DNA of 64,000 nucleotides, from positions 6,821,724-6,885,723 of the forward strand of contig NZ_CP135918.1 of assembly GCF_032393985.1 (NCBI RefSeq). Reading direction: 5' to 3'. The position numbers and the translations under genes were made by a program. Below are positions 26,196 through 35,463 of this stretch, one piece after another. The notes under the pieces are model-generated. The model was not told where the DNA came from, ran no database searches, and saw only the letters and a program-made list of their open reading frames with translations. Position 1 is the stretch's first letter; every line of letters starts with the position of its first letter. Source of the DNA: Fischerella sp. JS2 (lineage in GTDB: Bacteria > Cyanobacteriota > Cyanobacteriia > Cyanobacteriales > Nostocaceae).

Positions 26196-28019
26196 ATGCT
26201 TAAAAATAAAGTAATCAATGCTGCCTATGAATTTATTAAGCCTCATAAATGGCTAGCTACTAAAGCTCTAATATTATCGGTTTTAGTATATGTATTAGAA
26301 GTCACTAGCACAGCGTTGGTACTACCTTTAACTCAAGTATTAGGTAACAATCAGGTAAATACACATACTCAATCATCTGGACTACTCAATAGTTTAGTTA
26401 ATTTATATACAAATATTCCAGAATCATGGCAACTGCTATCTGTCGTTTTAAGTTTATTTTTTATAACGATAATTAAAAATCTTAGCTCTTACTTCTCACA
26501 TATCAATATCAATGATTTCATGTTGAGGAGCGGTACTATACTTAGACAGAAATGTGTTGAACGTTTCTTGGAGTTAGAGCTTCCTTTCTATACACGTACA
26601 GGTTTAGGAGAACTTCTCAGCTATGTAAATGAACAGGCTCAACGCAGTGAGCAATTTTTTTCTCGATGGCTTGAATTATTACGAGAGATAGTAGCAGTCA
26701 CTTTACTTTTATGTTTTTTGATTATACTATCTCCAGCTTTAACAATCGTTACTGTTGTCAGTTTGACTTTAGTTGCTCTATCTCTACGAGCAGTGATTGC
26801 TGGGATTCGGGTTTATGGTCGCCGATCAGCTGATGCGATTGAAAATTTTTCTACTTTGATGACTGAGATTATTAGTGGTATTCGAGTCGTCAAATCATTT
26901 AATGCAGAATTAAGGGAACTACATCAAACCAAGCAAGCACTACAAGAACGTTATAAAGCAGAGTTAACAGCATTTAGATTCTATTCAGCTGTCGCACCTG
27001 TGACAGAAACAGTCGGAATTTCGGTTTTATTAATTATTTTGATTACAGGAGTAAGTCTGTTTTCTAATGCTGGAAATGTAACTTTACCTATTTTGCTGAC
27101 TTACACTTTGACATTATTACGAACCTTGCCAAGGGTAAATCATCTAAATGGTTTACGTTCAGAAATCTCCTTACTACAAGGAAGTTTTGAGGCCGTTCAG
27201 GAATTTTTGTCTAGTACAGCTAATTCTGAGTTACCAGATGGCCAGCAGCACTATCAAGGTTTGCAGTCAGAGTTAGTATTAGAAAACCTGACTTTTACTT
27301 TTCCGAACAACTCGGAACCAACATTGTGTAATATCAACTTTACAGTTAAGAAAGGAACAACGACCGCAATTGTTGGACCATCTGGAAGTGGTAAATCTAC
27401 ATTAGTAGACTTAGTAATGCGTTTTTATGACCCTGAGAGTGGGAATATTCGCATCGATGGAATCGATTTGAGAAACTTACAGATTGGTTCTTGGCGAAGA
27501 GCGATCGCGATGGTCAGTCAAGATACGTTTTTATTTAATGCTTCCATCAAAGAGAATATCGCTTATGGTCGCCCAGATGCAACCGAATCTGAGATCATCA
27601 TAGCTGCTAAAAAAGCCTATGCCTATGAATTTATTCAAGATTTACCACAAGGCTTTGACACAATAGTTGGCAATAGAGGAACTAGACTTTCTGGTGGTCA
27701 ACGACAGAGAATAGCGATCGCCAGAGCAATATTGTGCGACCCCGATATTCTGATTTTAGATGAGGCAACCAGTGCTTTAGATTCTAAATCAGAAAGAATA
27801 GTGCAACAAGCAATAGAAGAAGTCAGCCGCGATCGCACTGTCATTGTCATTGCTCATCGTCTTTCTACGATTGAGAAAGCTCATAAAATAGTAGTGCTTC
27901 AAGATGGCAAATTAGTAGAGCAGGGTACGCATCAAGAGCTATTAGTGAATCGAGGGACGTATTACTCGCTCTACCAATCTCAATCATTTTCAGATAATTC
28001 AATCATTAAAACTAGTTAG
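26196..28019 (+). CDS. ABC exporter half-transporter (MsbA type, HepA-like)
   Basis: 607 residues. An N-terminal six-helix membrane domain (about 20-330) is fused to an ATPase domain with Walker [10 protein letters not shown] at 394-402, signature LSGGQ at 498-502 and Walker B ILILDEA at about 518-524. This is a homodimeric lipid-type exporter. Its length and overall layout resemble HepA, the ABC protein needed to lay down the heterocyst envelope polysaccharide in Anabaena; that resemblance is from memory. In this island, where no Wzx flippase is seen, it may carry the polysaccharide or its lipid-linked repeat unit across the inner membrane. General lipid A-type export is less likely given the neighbours. 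Confidence 0.88.
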   Translation: MLKNKVINAAYEFIKPHKWLATKALILSVLVYVLEVTSTALVLPLTQVLGNNQVNTHTQSSGLLNSLVNLYTNIPESWQLLSVVLSLFFITIIKNLSSYFSHININDFMLRSGTILRQKCVERFLELELPFYTRTGLGELLSYVNEQAQRSEQFFSRWLELLREIVAVTLLLCFLIILSPALTIVTVVSLTLVALSLRAVIAGIRVYGRRSADAIENFSTLMTEIISGIRVVKSFNAELRELHQTKQALQERYKAELTAFRFYSAVAPVTETVGISVLLIILITGVSLFSNAGNVTLPILLTYTLTLLRTLPRVNHLNGLRSEISLLQGSFEAVQEFLSSTANSELPDGQQHYQGLQSELVLENLTFTFPNNSEPTLCNINFTVKKGTTTAIVGPSGSGKSTLVDLVMRFYDPESGNIRIDGIDLRNLQIGSWRRAIAMVSQDTFLFNASIKENIAYGRPDATESEIIIAAKKAYAYEFIQDLPQGFDTIVGNRGTRLSGGQRQRIAIARAILCDPDILILDEATSALDSKSERIVQQAIEEVSRDRTVIVIAHRLSTIEKAHKIVVLQDGKLVEQGTHQELLVNRGTYYSLYQSQSFSDNSIIKTS

Positions 28020-28037
28020 TTAATTTTAGGTTAATCA

Positions 28038-28250
28038 ATGAAATTGCTGCGAAATACTAAAACTTTTTTCTCAAATCCTGAAGTACCTTTAGAGTATTCG
28101 AGATCCTGGATAAGTAAACTTAGAAACTCTGGTAGAGCTACGCGATTTTATTCAAAATGGTATTAAATTAAGAGGTCTGACTATGAAATTGCTCAAGATT
28201 CTGAAGTTAGCCAAGTTATTTGGGAAAATTGGATTGCTAAACCAAAATAA
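28038..28250 (+). pseudogene. Probable gene remnant interrupted by an in-frame stop
   Basis: An ATG at 28038 opens 42 codons that read protein-like (for example FSNPEVPLEYSRSWISKL, then a basic stretch) and stop at TAA (28164-28166); the same frame then continues without a stop for 27 more codons (RSDYEIAQDSEV, VIWENWIAKPK) to TAA at 28248-28250. A frame that stays open on both sides of one stop, with sensible composition, suggests the end of a decayed gene. The original family is not recognised. An alternative is two unrelated short frames. It lies between the ABC exporter and the next glycosyltransferase, in line with their direction. Confidence 0.45.
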
Positions 28251-28312
28251 AGCTTTCTATTTTTTATATTCCACTTCTATAAATATTGTTATAAACCTCG
28301 AAATTAAACAAT

Positions 28313-29242
28313 ATGACAATGAGTAAACTTAGAACTCTAATTAAAACTCTGCAAACAGGGCAGTTTTGGTATTTGTTTCCACACTACTACTATTTAAGGA
28401 AGCGTTCTATAGATATAGAACAAACAATGCCAGTAACCACAGCTAACTACGGCACTCCAAATGTTACTGAAGTACATATGTTAACTGGTGCTAAACATCA
28501 TTTAGACCTTTTATATGCAGCCAAGTCATTTGTTTACCATTATCAAGCCCCTGTTAGCCTAGTTATTCATACTGATGTTAGTGTTAACGACGAAGTTATT
28601 CAAAGAATAAAGCGACATTTACCACAAGCAAAGATATTTATAAGGCAAGAGCGTGACCAGCTAGTTGAACCAGAACTAGAAAAGCGTGGATTGATACACT
28701 GCCAAGAATTTCGTCGCATTAATGTCTTTGGAGCAAAACTAATTGATGCTTTTATGTTGTCCCAATCTGACAAAATCATTCTGCTCGATACAGATTGCCT
28801 TGCTTTTAAGCCACTTCATAAATTGCGGGAGTTAGTAAATAATCCTCAGCCTATAAACGTCTTTGCAAAAGACCCTGAAAAATATCCCTATAGCATTTCT
28901 TCAGAAAAAATTAAACAATATTTTGGAGTAGATATAAAACCACATTTGTGTGCAGGTTTTTGCCTAATTAATCATCAATTAATTGACTTTGATATTGTGG
29001 AGAAATGGCTGTCAACACCAGGATATCCCATGCATCATCATTTTGCAGAGCAAACAATTACCGCAGCGCTTGCGAGTCAGAGTGATTTAGTGATATTACC
29101 TGATGATGAATTCAATACAGGACGCCTGTATGATGAAAAAACTTGCAGCTTCATCCACTACTGTGGTCACTATTTAAGCGGGACACGAATTGCAATGCGA
29201 AAAATAGGACAGTCAATAGTTCTTAAACAGCTACACGTATAA
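28313..29242 (+). CDS. Glycosyltransferase of family 8-like GT-A fold
   Basis: 309 residues. The metal- and sugar-nucleotide-binding LLDTDCLAF motif (DxD form), CAGFCLINHQLIDF and a C-terminal HYCGHYLSG histidine segment match the pattern of GT8-like transferases. No signal peptide or membrane helix is present, so it acts in the cytoplasm. It opens a further run of plus-strand glycosyltransferases. The donor sugar is unknown. The start is an ATG at 28313; a second ATG two codons on would give nearly the same protein. Confidence 0.75.
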   Translation: MTMSKLRTLIKTLQTGQFWYLFPHYYYLRKRSIDIEQTMPVTTANYGTPNVTEVHMLTGAKHHLDLLYAAKSFVYHYQAPVSLVIHTDVSVNDEVIQRIKRHLPQAKIFIRQERDQLVEPELEKRGLIHCQEFRRINVFGAKLIDAFMLSQSDKIILLDTDCLAFKPLHKLRELVNNPQPINVFAKDPEKYPYSISSEKIKQYFGVDIKPHLCAGFCLINHQLIDFDIVEKWLSTPGYPMHHHFAEQTITAALASQSDLVILPDDEFNTGRLYDEKTCSFIHYCGHYLSGTRIAMRKIGQSIVLKQLHV

Positions 29243-29281
29243 GCATAAAACATTAAATATACACATTAAATATACTTTTAT

Positions 29282-30469
29282 ATGAAACTTTGTTGGCTAA
29301 TTCCTGGCGATCGCGGTGGAGGAATTGCACCTGTTGCTTTGTCTTGTTGTCAGCAAGCTGCTAGGGCTGGATATGAAACAACATTGCTCATGCTTGTTCC
29401 ACCCACTTGGATCACTGGTGATAATTTCCGAGTAGCTTCTTTAGAATTGTACGGCTATGCCCCAGAAACACCACAAGTCTTGCTGCAATGGCTTAAGGAG
29501 AATCCACAAGATGTATTATTTTTTAATGCTTGTGGAGAATTTGAGGTAATTATTCCCTACTTACCCCCAAACGTCAAATGCGTTTTCGTCGTCCACGACA
29601 CTGCTCCTGGATATTGGCGTAAAGCCCTAGAAGAAGAAGACAATTTAGAGGCAATCATTGCTGTATCCGAAACTGTAGCTAGTAAATTTCGCCAGCAATT
29701 AAAACAAACTAACAAGTTGTCAGTCATTCATAACGGCACAGTCTTTCCAGAAAAACCTGATGCAAATCTTATACGGCAAGATGAACTGATATTTCTAGGT
29801 GGTGAAAATCCAACCAAAGGGGCTTTTGATGCCCTCAATTTGTGGAAACAACTGATGAAGTTGAGATTTGCAGGTAAGTTGCACTGGTTTGGTAATGTCA
29901 CACCAGAATTTAAAGCTAGGATTGAACAATTGCCTAATTCAGAACTGATTCATGTTTATGGTTATGTGCAACGTGACCTCATTTTTTCTACAGCAGCATC
30001 AGCAAAGGTTTTGCTGATGCTGAGTCGTGTTGAGCCGTTTGGCATGTCTACGATTGAAGCGATGAGTATGGGATGTGTGCCAGTTGCTTGGGATATTGAC
30101 ACTGGCACAAAAGAAATTGCTAAGGCTAATCAAACAGGATTGTTCGCACCATTAGGCGATTTGCAAGCCCTAGCCAAACAAGTACTATACGCTTGTGAAA
30201 ATTATTCAACTTTTAATGCAGCCGTAATTGAACAAGCACGATCCAATTTTAATGAAGCAGTCATGTGGCAAGGCTATGAAACCCTTATTCACCACATCTC
30301 TACTATGCAGCTAATTGAAAGGAGTAAAAAAGGTCAGCAACCGACTCCTTTCCAACCCCCTGTACATCGTTTTCAGCTCTTACCTCCGCGTCTGCGTTCC
30401 GCAATTAGAAGATTGATTGGGCGATCGCCTAATCTTGGCTACTGGCTGCGGGATATGCGTGGATGGTAG
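29282..30469 (+). CDS. Family 4 glycosyltransferase
   Basis: 395 residues, GT-B fold. The N-terminal PGDRGGGIAP loop binds the acceptor side, FLGGENPTKGA begins the C-terminal nucleotide-sugar domain, and SRVEPFGMSTIEAMSMG carries the EX7E-type motif (Glu-Pro-Phe to Glu-Ala). It retains a normal family length and lies 39 bases after the GT8-like gene and 35 bases before the next family 4 gene, consistent with an operon. It probably adds one hexose to the repeat unit. Donor and linkage are not predictable. Confidence 0.88.
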   Translation: MKLCWLIPGDRGGGIAPVALSCCQQAARAGYETTLLMLVPPTWITGDNFRVASLELYGYAPETPQVLLQWLKENPQDVLFFNACGEFEVIIPYLPPNVKCVFVVHDTAPGYWRKALEEEDNLEAIIAVSETVASKFRQQLKQTNKLSVIHNGTVFPEKPDANLIRQDELIFLGGENPTKGAFDALNLWKQLMKLRFAGKLHWFGNVTPEFKARIEQLPNSELIHVYGYVQRDLIFSTAASAKVLLMLSRVEPFGMSTIEAMSMGCVPVAWDIDTGTKEIAKANQTGLFAPLGDLQALAKQVLYACENYSTFNAAVIEQARSNFNEAVMWQGYETLIHHISTMQLIERSKKGQQPTPFQPPVHRFQLLPPRLRSAIRRLIGRSPNLGYWLRDMRGW

Positions 30470-30504
30470 GACACAGAACTAGCAGAAGCTTTCTCACTTA
30501 AACA

Positions 30505-31545
30505 ATGCAGATTTGTTTACACTCTGGTCAGTTTTTTCCTGTTATTGGTGGTATTGCCCAAGTTAGTTATACTTTGGCTAGTTACTGGGTTAAGCAAGGA
30601 CACTCCGTCATTGTTGTTACTGACACCCCTGCACCTGCTCACCAAGATACTACCTTTAACTTTCCAGTTATCCGTTGTCCAACTTTTGCAAAGTGGAATG
30701 CTTTACTAAACAACAGTGACATTATCGTCTCAAACGGTTATAGCTTCCGACACATAGTTCCGTGGCTGTTATTTCGTAAACCTATTATTTGGATACATCA
30801 AATTTACATTCCTGATTTAATTGTGTCTTATCAGAATTGGCGGTATATGCTTCGACCCATTATAGGACGAGCAATATTACCCTTAGCAACTAGTCATGTA
30901 TACATCAGCCGTGCTGTTGAACAAAAAATTGGCAGTAGAAAAGGAGTTGTAATTTATAACCCAATAGAAGATTGTTTTCGTCCTTTACCTAATATTGCAA
31001 TTAACAATGATTTTGCCTTTTTTGGCAGGATGGACAGTGAAAAAGGTGTTGATACCTTACTTGAGGCTTTGGCAATTTGTAAACAGAGGGGTAAGATTTA
31101 CCAACTAGATTTGTATGGGGAAGGACCTGCTGTGAATGATTGGCAGAAATTAGCCCAAACTTTGGAAATAGCATCTCAACTGCGTTGGCATTCTTTCTTA
31201 CGAGGTGAGACATTAGTGCAAGCAATGAATGCTGCTGGTGTTGTTGTAGTGCCATCGCGATGGCCAGAACCTATGGGCGTAGTAGCAGTAGAAGCAATGG
31301 CCTGCGGAAAAGCTGTGATTGGTTCACACGAAGGTGGTTTAGGAGAAGTTCTAGAAGGTTACGGTATGGTATTTGCAAATGGTAATGCCCAACAGTTAGC
31401 AGAATGTATGATGCAAGTCAGGGAGTGTCCAGATTTGCAAGAAAATTTGGCCAAGAAAGCATACATGCGATCGCATGACTTTGCTGTCAGCACCATCGGG
31501 AATCAATACCTACGATTCTTTGAGCAAATTTTGAATAACAGATAA
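30505..31545 (+). CDS. Family 4 glycosyltransferase
   Basis: 346 residues, GT-B fold with the glycine-rich GQFFPVIGGIAQV at the N-terminus, FFGRMDSEKGV at the start of the C-terminal domain, and PSRWPEPMGVVAVEAMACG as the EX7E donor-binding motif. Shorter than its neighbours, near the low end of the family. It follows the previous transferase by 35 bases. Another acting enzyme of the repeat-unit assembly line; specificity unknown. Confidence 0.88.
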   Translation: MQICLHSGQFFPVIGGIAQVSYTLASYWVKQGHSVIVVTDTPAPAHQDTTFNFPVIRCPTFAKWNALLNNSDIIVSNGYSFRHIVPWLLFRKPIIWIHQIYIPDLIVSYQNWRYMLRPIIGRAILPLATSHVYISRAVEQKIGSRKGVVIYNPIEDCFRPLPNIAINNDFAFFGRMDSEKGVDTLLEALAICKQRGKIYQLDLYGEGPAVNDWQKLAQTLEIASQLRWHSFLRGETLVQAMNAAGVVVVPSRWPEPMGVVAVEAMACGKAVIGSHEGGLGEVLEGYGMVFANGNAQQLAECMMQVRECPDLQENLAKKAYMRSHDFAVSTIGNQYLRFFEQILNNR

Positions 31546-31649
31546 TTAAAAGTGTCATTAAAACTCAGTTATTATCTTTTATATTTATTGGCTATTAATT
31601 TATAAGCTTTAGACTAGTCTGTATACATTTTTCTCCATTGAATTTTTTT

Positions 31650-32774
31650 ATGAAAATCCTCTTTTATTGTGGCGGATTTGCTCCATTAGGAGGAATTGAA
31701 ACATTCTGTAAAAACCTTCTGTGTTATCTTCAGTCTAAAGATTATGATTGTCGTCTAGTCTGTTGGGGACAAAAATCACCTCTTCTGGATGCAATCAAAC
31801 AAGCAAAAGTAAAAATTATCCATTCTCCTTGGCGATGGGGCTGTCAATGGCATATACCAGATTGGCTGCTTTTGCCTCTTGGTCTTCAACAAATCAAACA
31901 AGCTGATGTTATTATTCTGAACAAGCTCTTTCCTATTGGTATTTTAAAAATACTGAAATTACAAGCTAGTAATCATACAAAGTTCATTTACATAACGGCC
32001 TACCGACCAGCAGAAATATTTCATGATTCTGAAATCATAAAAATTATAGAGGCATTAAGTTTTTTTGATTTAATTCTAGTACAATCATCTATATTTATAG
32101 ATGATTTATATAAAATTGGCTATCAAGGAAAAATCGAATCTCTTCCACTCATACCTCACAAACCTCTTTTACCTAGACCGTTTCCCCCACTACAGGAATT
32201 AAAAATTGGCTTTTTGGGTAGACTTGTAGAAGATAAAAATATTCCTTTGTTGCTGAATACATTTAGCAAATTACAAAAAAAATATTTCCAATTTTATGAA
32301 TCTAAAATCCAACAGCAACAAACACTTAGCTTACATCTTTTCGGTGATGGACATTTGCGTGAGCAATTAGAACAAATAGCTGAAGATTTAGGTATAAAAT
32401 CATCCGTTATTTTTTATGGGAATATTCCTAATGATGAAGTAGAAACAGCAATAGCATCATGTCACATTTTTGCTTTTACTTCTCGCAGAGAAGGGCAATG
32501 TTTAGCAGCTTTGGAAATTTTGGGTGGTGGTAGACCAATTGTTGCTACAGCCGTAGGAGCATTCCCAGAGATTTTGTCTGATTCTCGTCTAGGCAGAATA
32601 GTAGAGTCTACTAACCCTAGCGACTTTGCTGATGCCTTAATGAAAATGGCAAAGTTAGTAGAGCTAAATGCAGTATGTCCAGAAACAATATATTCAGCTT
32701 ATCTAGAACGGTATGACCCAGAGAAAGTTGCTGAAAATTACGAAAACATTCTAAGTAATTTATGTAAACAATAA
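31650..32774 (+). CDS. Family 4 glycosyltransferase
   Basis: About 374 residues. CGGFAPLGGIETFCKNLL is the N-terminal acceptor-side loop, GFLGRLVEDKNIP opens the donor domain and TSRREGQCLAALEILGGG holds the EX7E motif. The open frame starts at a TTG (31638) four codons upstream, but the ATG at 31650 gives the canonical MKILFYCGG N-terminus and was chosen. The coding sequence is notably A+T-rich like the surrounding genes. Substrate unknown. Confidence 0.86.
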   Translation: MKILFYCGGFAPLGGIETFCKNLLCYLQSKDYDCRLVCWGQKSPLLDAIKQAKVKIIHSPWRWGCQWHIPDWLLLPLGLQQIKQADVIILNKLFPIGILKILKLQASNHTKFIYITAYRPAEIFHDSEIIKIIEALSFFDLILVQSSIFIDDLYKIGYQGKIESLPLIPHKPLLPRPFPPLQELKIGFLGRLVEDKNIPLLLNTFSKLQKKYFQFYESKIQQQQTLSLHLFGDGHLREQLEQIAEDLGIKSSVIFYGNIPNDEVETAIASCHIFAFTSRREGQCLAALEILGGGRPIVATAVGAFPEILSDSRLGRIVESTNPSDFADALMKMAKLVELNAVCPETIYSAYLERYDPEKVAENYENILSNLCKQ

Positions 32775-32853
32775 GTATGAATATTTTGGTAGCTTTTATA
32801 AAAAATTTATAGTGCTGTAATTAGCTGATCTAATTAAATTTAACTCTCACTTT

Positions 32854-34017
32854 ATGAACAAAAACAGCACAACAGCTAAATCAAATATTGCTCGTCTCAA
32901 TTCAATTGATTCTCTTAGAGGATTAGCAGCACTCATAGTTGTTATTTATCATGCTAGAGCCATGTTATGGATAGGATTGAGTGAAACATGGAGACAATAT
33001 GGATTATCCCTAGATATTAATAATTGGTTAGGATATGCAACAGCACCTTTTTCTCTTGGTGGATTAGCTGTTGCATTATTTTTTGTTCTTAGTGGTTACT
33101 GTATTCATCGTAAAAATGCATTAACTTTATCACAAAACCCTAATACGAAACTTGAGCTTAAACAATTTATAGCTCGTCGTTTGTGGAGAATATATCCCGT
33201 CTATTTTATCAGTCTTTGTATAACAGCAATAATTGATGCATATCTAATTACATATCACCCAACGTATGTTCACCCTGGTCAAGATAACTCATTTTTTGCC
33301 TTCATAATGAGTTTATTATCTCTGCAAGGATTAGCAGCAGCACCGTTTGGTAGCAATGGTGTTTTCTGGACTTTGGCGTTAGAATTGCACTTTTACGCAA
33401 TTTACCCCTTGTTGTACTATATATCTCGCAAATTTGGGGCAACGAAAGCTATCAGTGTTACTTTGATAGTCAGTGTAATTTACATACTTTTCGACATTAC
33501 TTTTGGTTTTTCAAACAAATTGCCTTATCGTAATAATGGTGTACCTATTTTCTTACCTTACTGGTTTACTTGGGGATTTGGATTTTATTTAGCTGAAATA
33601 GAAGCTGGTAGAGCTTCTATACCCAAAAATTTTTGGTTACTCTCCATCGTAGGAGCTATATTAACTGTTCCAGCACTACTATCAGGATATCAACCTCTTA
33701 GTTATTTCACCTCTACCTTAGTATTTGGAGGTTTAATATGGTGGAGTACAACATTTTCTGGGCAGTTATTTTGGAAAAATATTGTTGGTATTTGGCTGGC
33801 AAGAATTGGAACTTTTAGTTACTCATTGTATGCTATTCACGTACCCAGCATACTTATGTTCAAATTTTTGTTATCTCCTTCAGGAGAGAGTTTTAAGACT
33901 TTAATACCTACAATATTAGCTATTTTTGTATCAATCATAAGTGGATACTTGTTATTTTTATTAGTTGAAAGATGGACTTTAAAATATCCAAAGTTTTTGC
34001 AGAATTTTGTAAAATAA
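32854..34017 (+). CDS. Membrane O-acyltransferase (acyltransferase 3, OafA-like)
   Basis: 387 residues with about ten membrane helices. RLNSIDSLRGLAALIVVIYHAR at the N-terminus is the family signature with the conserved Arg and the His of the YHAR motif near residue 36; RRLWRIYPVYF follows. Enzymes of this family acetylate polysaccharide sugars using acetyl groups from the cytoplasm. It has no fused SGNH domain. Placed among the glycosyltransferases, it probably decorates the polymer, a modification that can change gelling and immunogenicity. Confidence 0.9.
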   Translation: MNKNSTTAKSNIARLNSIDSLRGLAALIVVIYHARAMLWIGLSETWRQYGLSLDINNWLGYATAPFSLGGLAVALFFVLSGYCIHRKNALTLSQNPNTKLELKQFIARRLWRIYPVYFISLCITAIIDAYLITYHPTYVHPGQDNSFFAFIMSLLSLQGLAAAPFGSNGVFWTLALELHFYAIYPLLYYISRKFGATKAISVTLIVSVIYILFDITFGFSNKLPYRNNGVPIFLPYWFTWGFGFYLAEIEAGRASIPKNFWLLSIVGAILTVPALLSGYQPLSYFTSTLVFGGLIWWSTTFSGQLFWKNIVGIWLARIGTFSYSLYAIHVPSILMFKFLLSPSGESFKTLIPTILAIFVSIISGYLLFLLVERWTLKYPKFLQNFVK

Positions 34018-34066
34018 AAATATTTTATTATCTATCCACTAAATAAATATAATTACTAAAATTTTT

Positions 34067-35311
34067 ATGAAAAATACTAAAGTTTTAGTAGCACAACTAG
34101 GTGCTAGAAAACACTATCAAGAACCTCTGTTATTTCATCGCTGGGGGATTTTAGATAGGCTTTACACCGATTTTTATTCTGGTCATAGTGGGTTTACCAG
34201 CCTCTTACGTAATCCTATAATTTACAATAATTTGCCCAGTTCTCTCAAAAAAGGTTTAGATAGATACGAGCCAGACCTCAAAGATGCAAAAATTACTCAC
34301 TTTCCTAAATTTGGCTATCAATATGTCCAAGCTTGGAAGAATACTTCACTTCAAAATGCATCACAAGTATGTGTCTGGGGAGGAAGGGAATTTTGCCGAC
34401 AGATAATTAAAAATGGTTTAGAAAACGTCAATGTTATTTATGGATTCAACAGCGCTTGTCTAGAGTTATTTGAATATGCGAAAGATAAAGGTATTCGCTG
34501 TATTCTTGATCAAACTTTTGCTGATTGGCAATTTGTGCATCCTATACTCCTGAAAGAGGAAGAATATTGGCAAGGATGGTCATTGTCACCCTTTACAGTT
34601 GGTGATCATGATTTAGAACTCTTGCAAAGAGAGCATTGTGAACAAGACTTAGCTGATCATATTATTTGTGGTTCTAGTTTTGTCAAAGACTCTCTTTTAG
34701 CTAGAGGTGTTGATGCTAACAAAATTTCTATAGTACCGTTAGGCAGACTGAAAGATGAAGTAACAGACCAATATCAACCAATTAACCAATCTCCCCAAGA
34801 ACGAGGAGACGGTCTAAGAATATTATTTGTAGGTACAGTTAGCCTTAGAAAAGGTATTCCTTATTTACTAGAAGCTCTCAGACAAATTAAAGGAAAAATA
34901 CCTTTTACTTGCAAAGTTGCAGGCGCTTTGGAAATTAAACCAGAGCGTGCTACTGAGTATAGCGATGTGTGCGAATTTATGGGAAGAGTACCCCGTTCAC
35001 AAATTACAGATTTATATGCTTGGGCTGATGTATTTGTGCTGCCTTCTCTGTGTGAAGGTTCAGCAATGGTAACTTATGAGTCTTTGATTTCTGGTGTACC
35101 TATCATTACCACTTATAATTCAGGTTCTATTGTCCGAGAAGGAATAGATGGTTTTATTGTACCTGTCAGAGATAAAGATGCGATCGCTAATAATTTACTG
35201 GAGCTTTATCCAAGAGGCAAGAACTATGAAAAAAGAGCTCATACTCAAGAATATTTAAAAAATCTCTTTCAAGAGTCTGAAGAAAAACTACGGCATATTT
35301 TAGTTAATTAG
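34067..35311 (+). CDS. Family 4 glycosyltransferase (longer form)
   Basis: 414 residues. The N-terminus (VLVAQLGARKHYQEPLLF) departs from the usual GGxxR loop, but the C-terminal half is typical: GTVSLRKGIPYLLEAL, then PSLCEGSAMVTYESLISG with the EX7E motif and GFIVPVRD. A family 4 assignment is safe; the acceptor is likely unusual. It lies 49 bases after the acyltransferase gene. Confidence 0.84.
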   Translation: MKNTKVLVAQLGARKHYQEPLLFHRWGILDRLYTDFYSGHSGFTSLLRNPIIYNNLPSSLKKGLDRYEPDLKDAKITHFPKFGYQYVQAWKNTSLQNASQVCVWGGREFCRQIIKNGLENVNVIYGFNSACLELFEYAKDKGIRCILDQTFADWQFVHPILLKEEEYWQGWSLSPFTVGDHDLELLQREHCEQDLADHIICGSSFVKDSLLARGVDANKISIVPLGRLKDEVTDQYQPINQSPQERGDGLRILFVGTVSLRKGIPYLLEALRQIKGKIPFTCKVAGALEIKPERATEYSDVCEFMGRVPRSQITDLYAWADVFVLPSLCEGSAMVTYESLISGVPIITTYNSGSIVREGIDGFIVPVRDKDAIANNLLELYPRGKNYEKRAHTQEYLKNLFQESEEKLRHILVN

Positions 35312-35463
35312 TTTTATTGAACTCGCATATTGATTTAAATTGCTAGTTAAAAAATAATTTTCTAAACCATGACGTGTATTTTTGGTGTATTACAAAAGAG
35401 AACTTATTTCAAATACTCTGTAATAATTGGAGTTATACCTATGTGATATAAATCCCCACGTTC

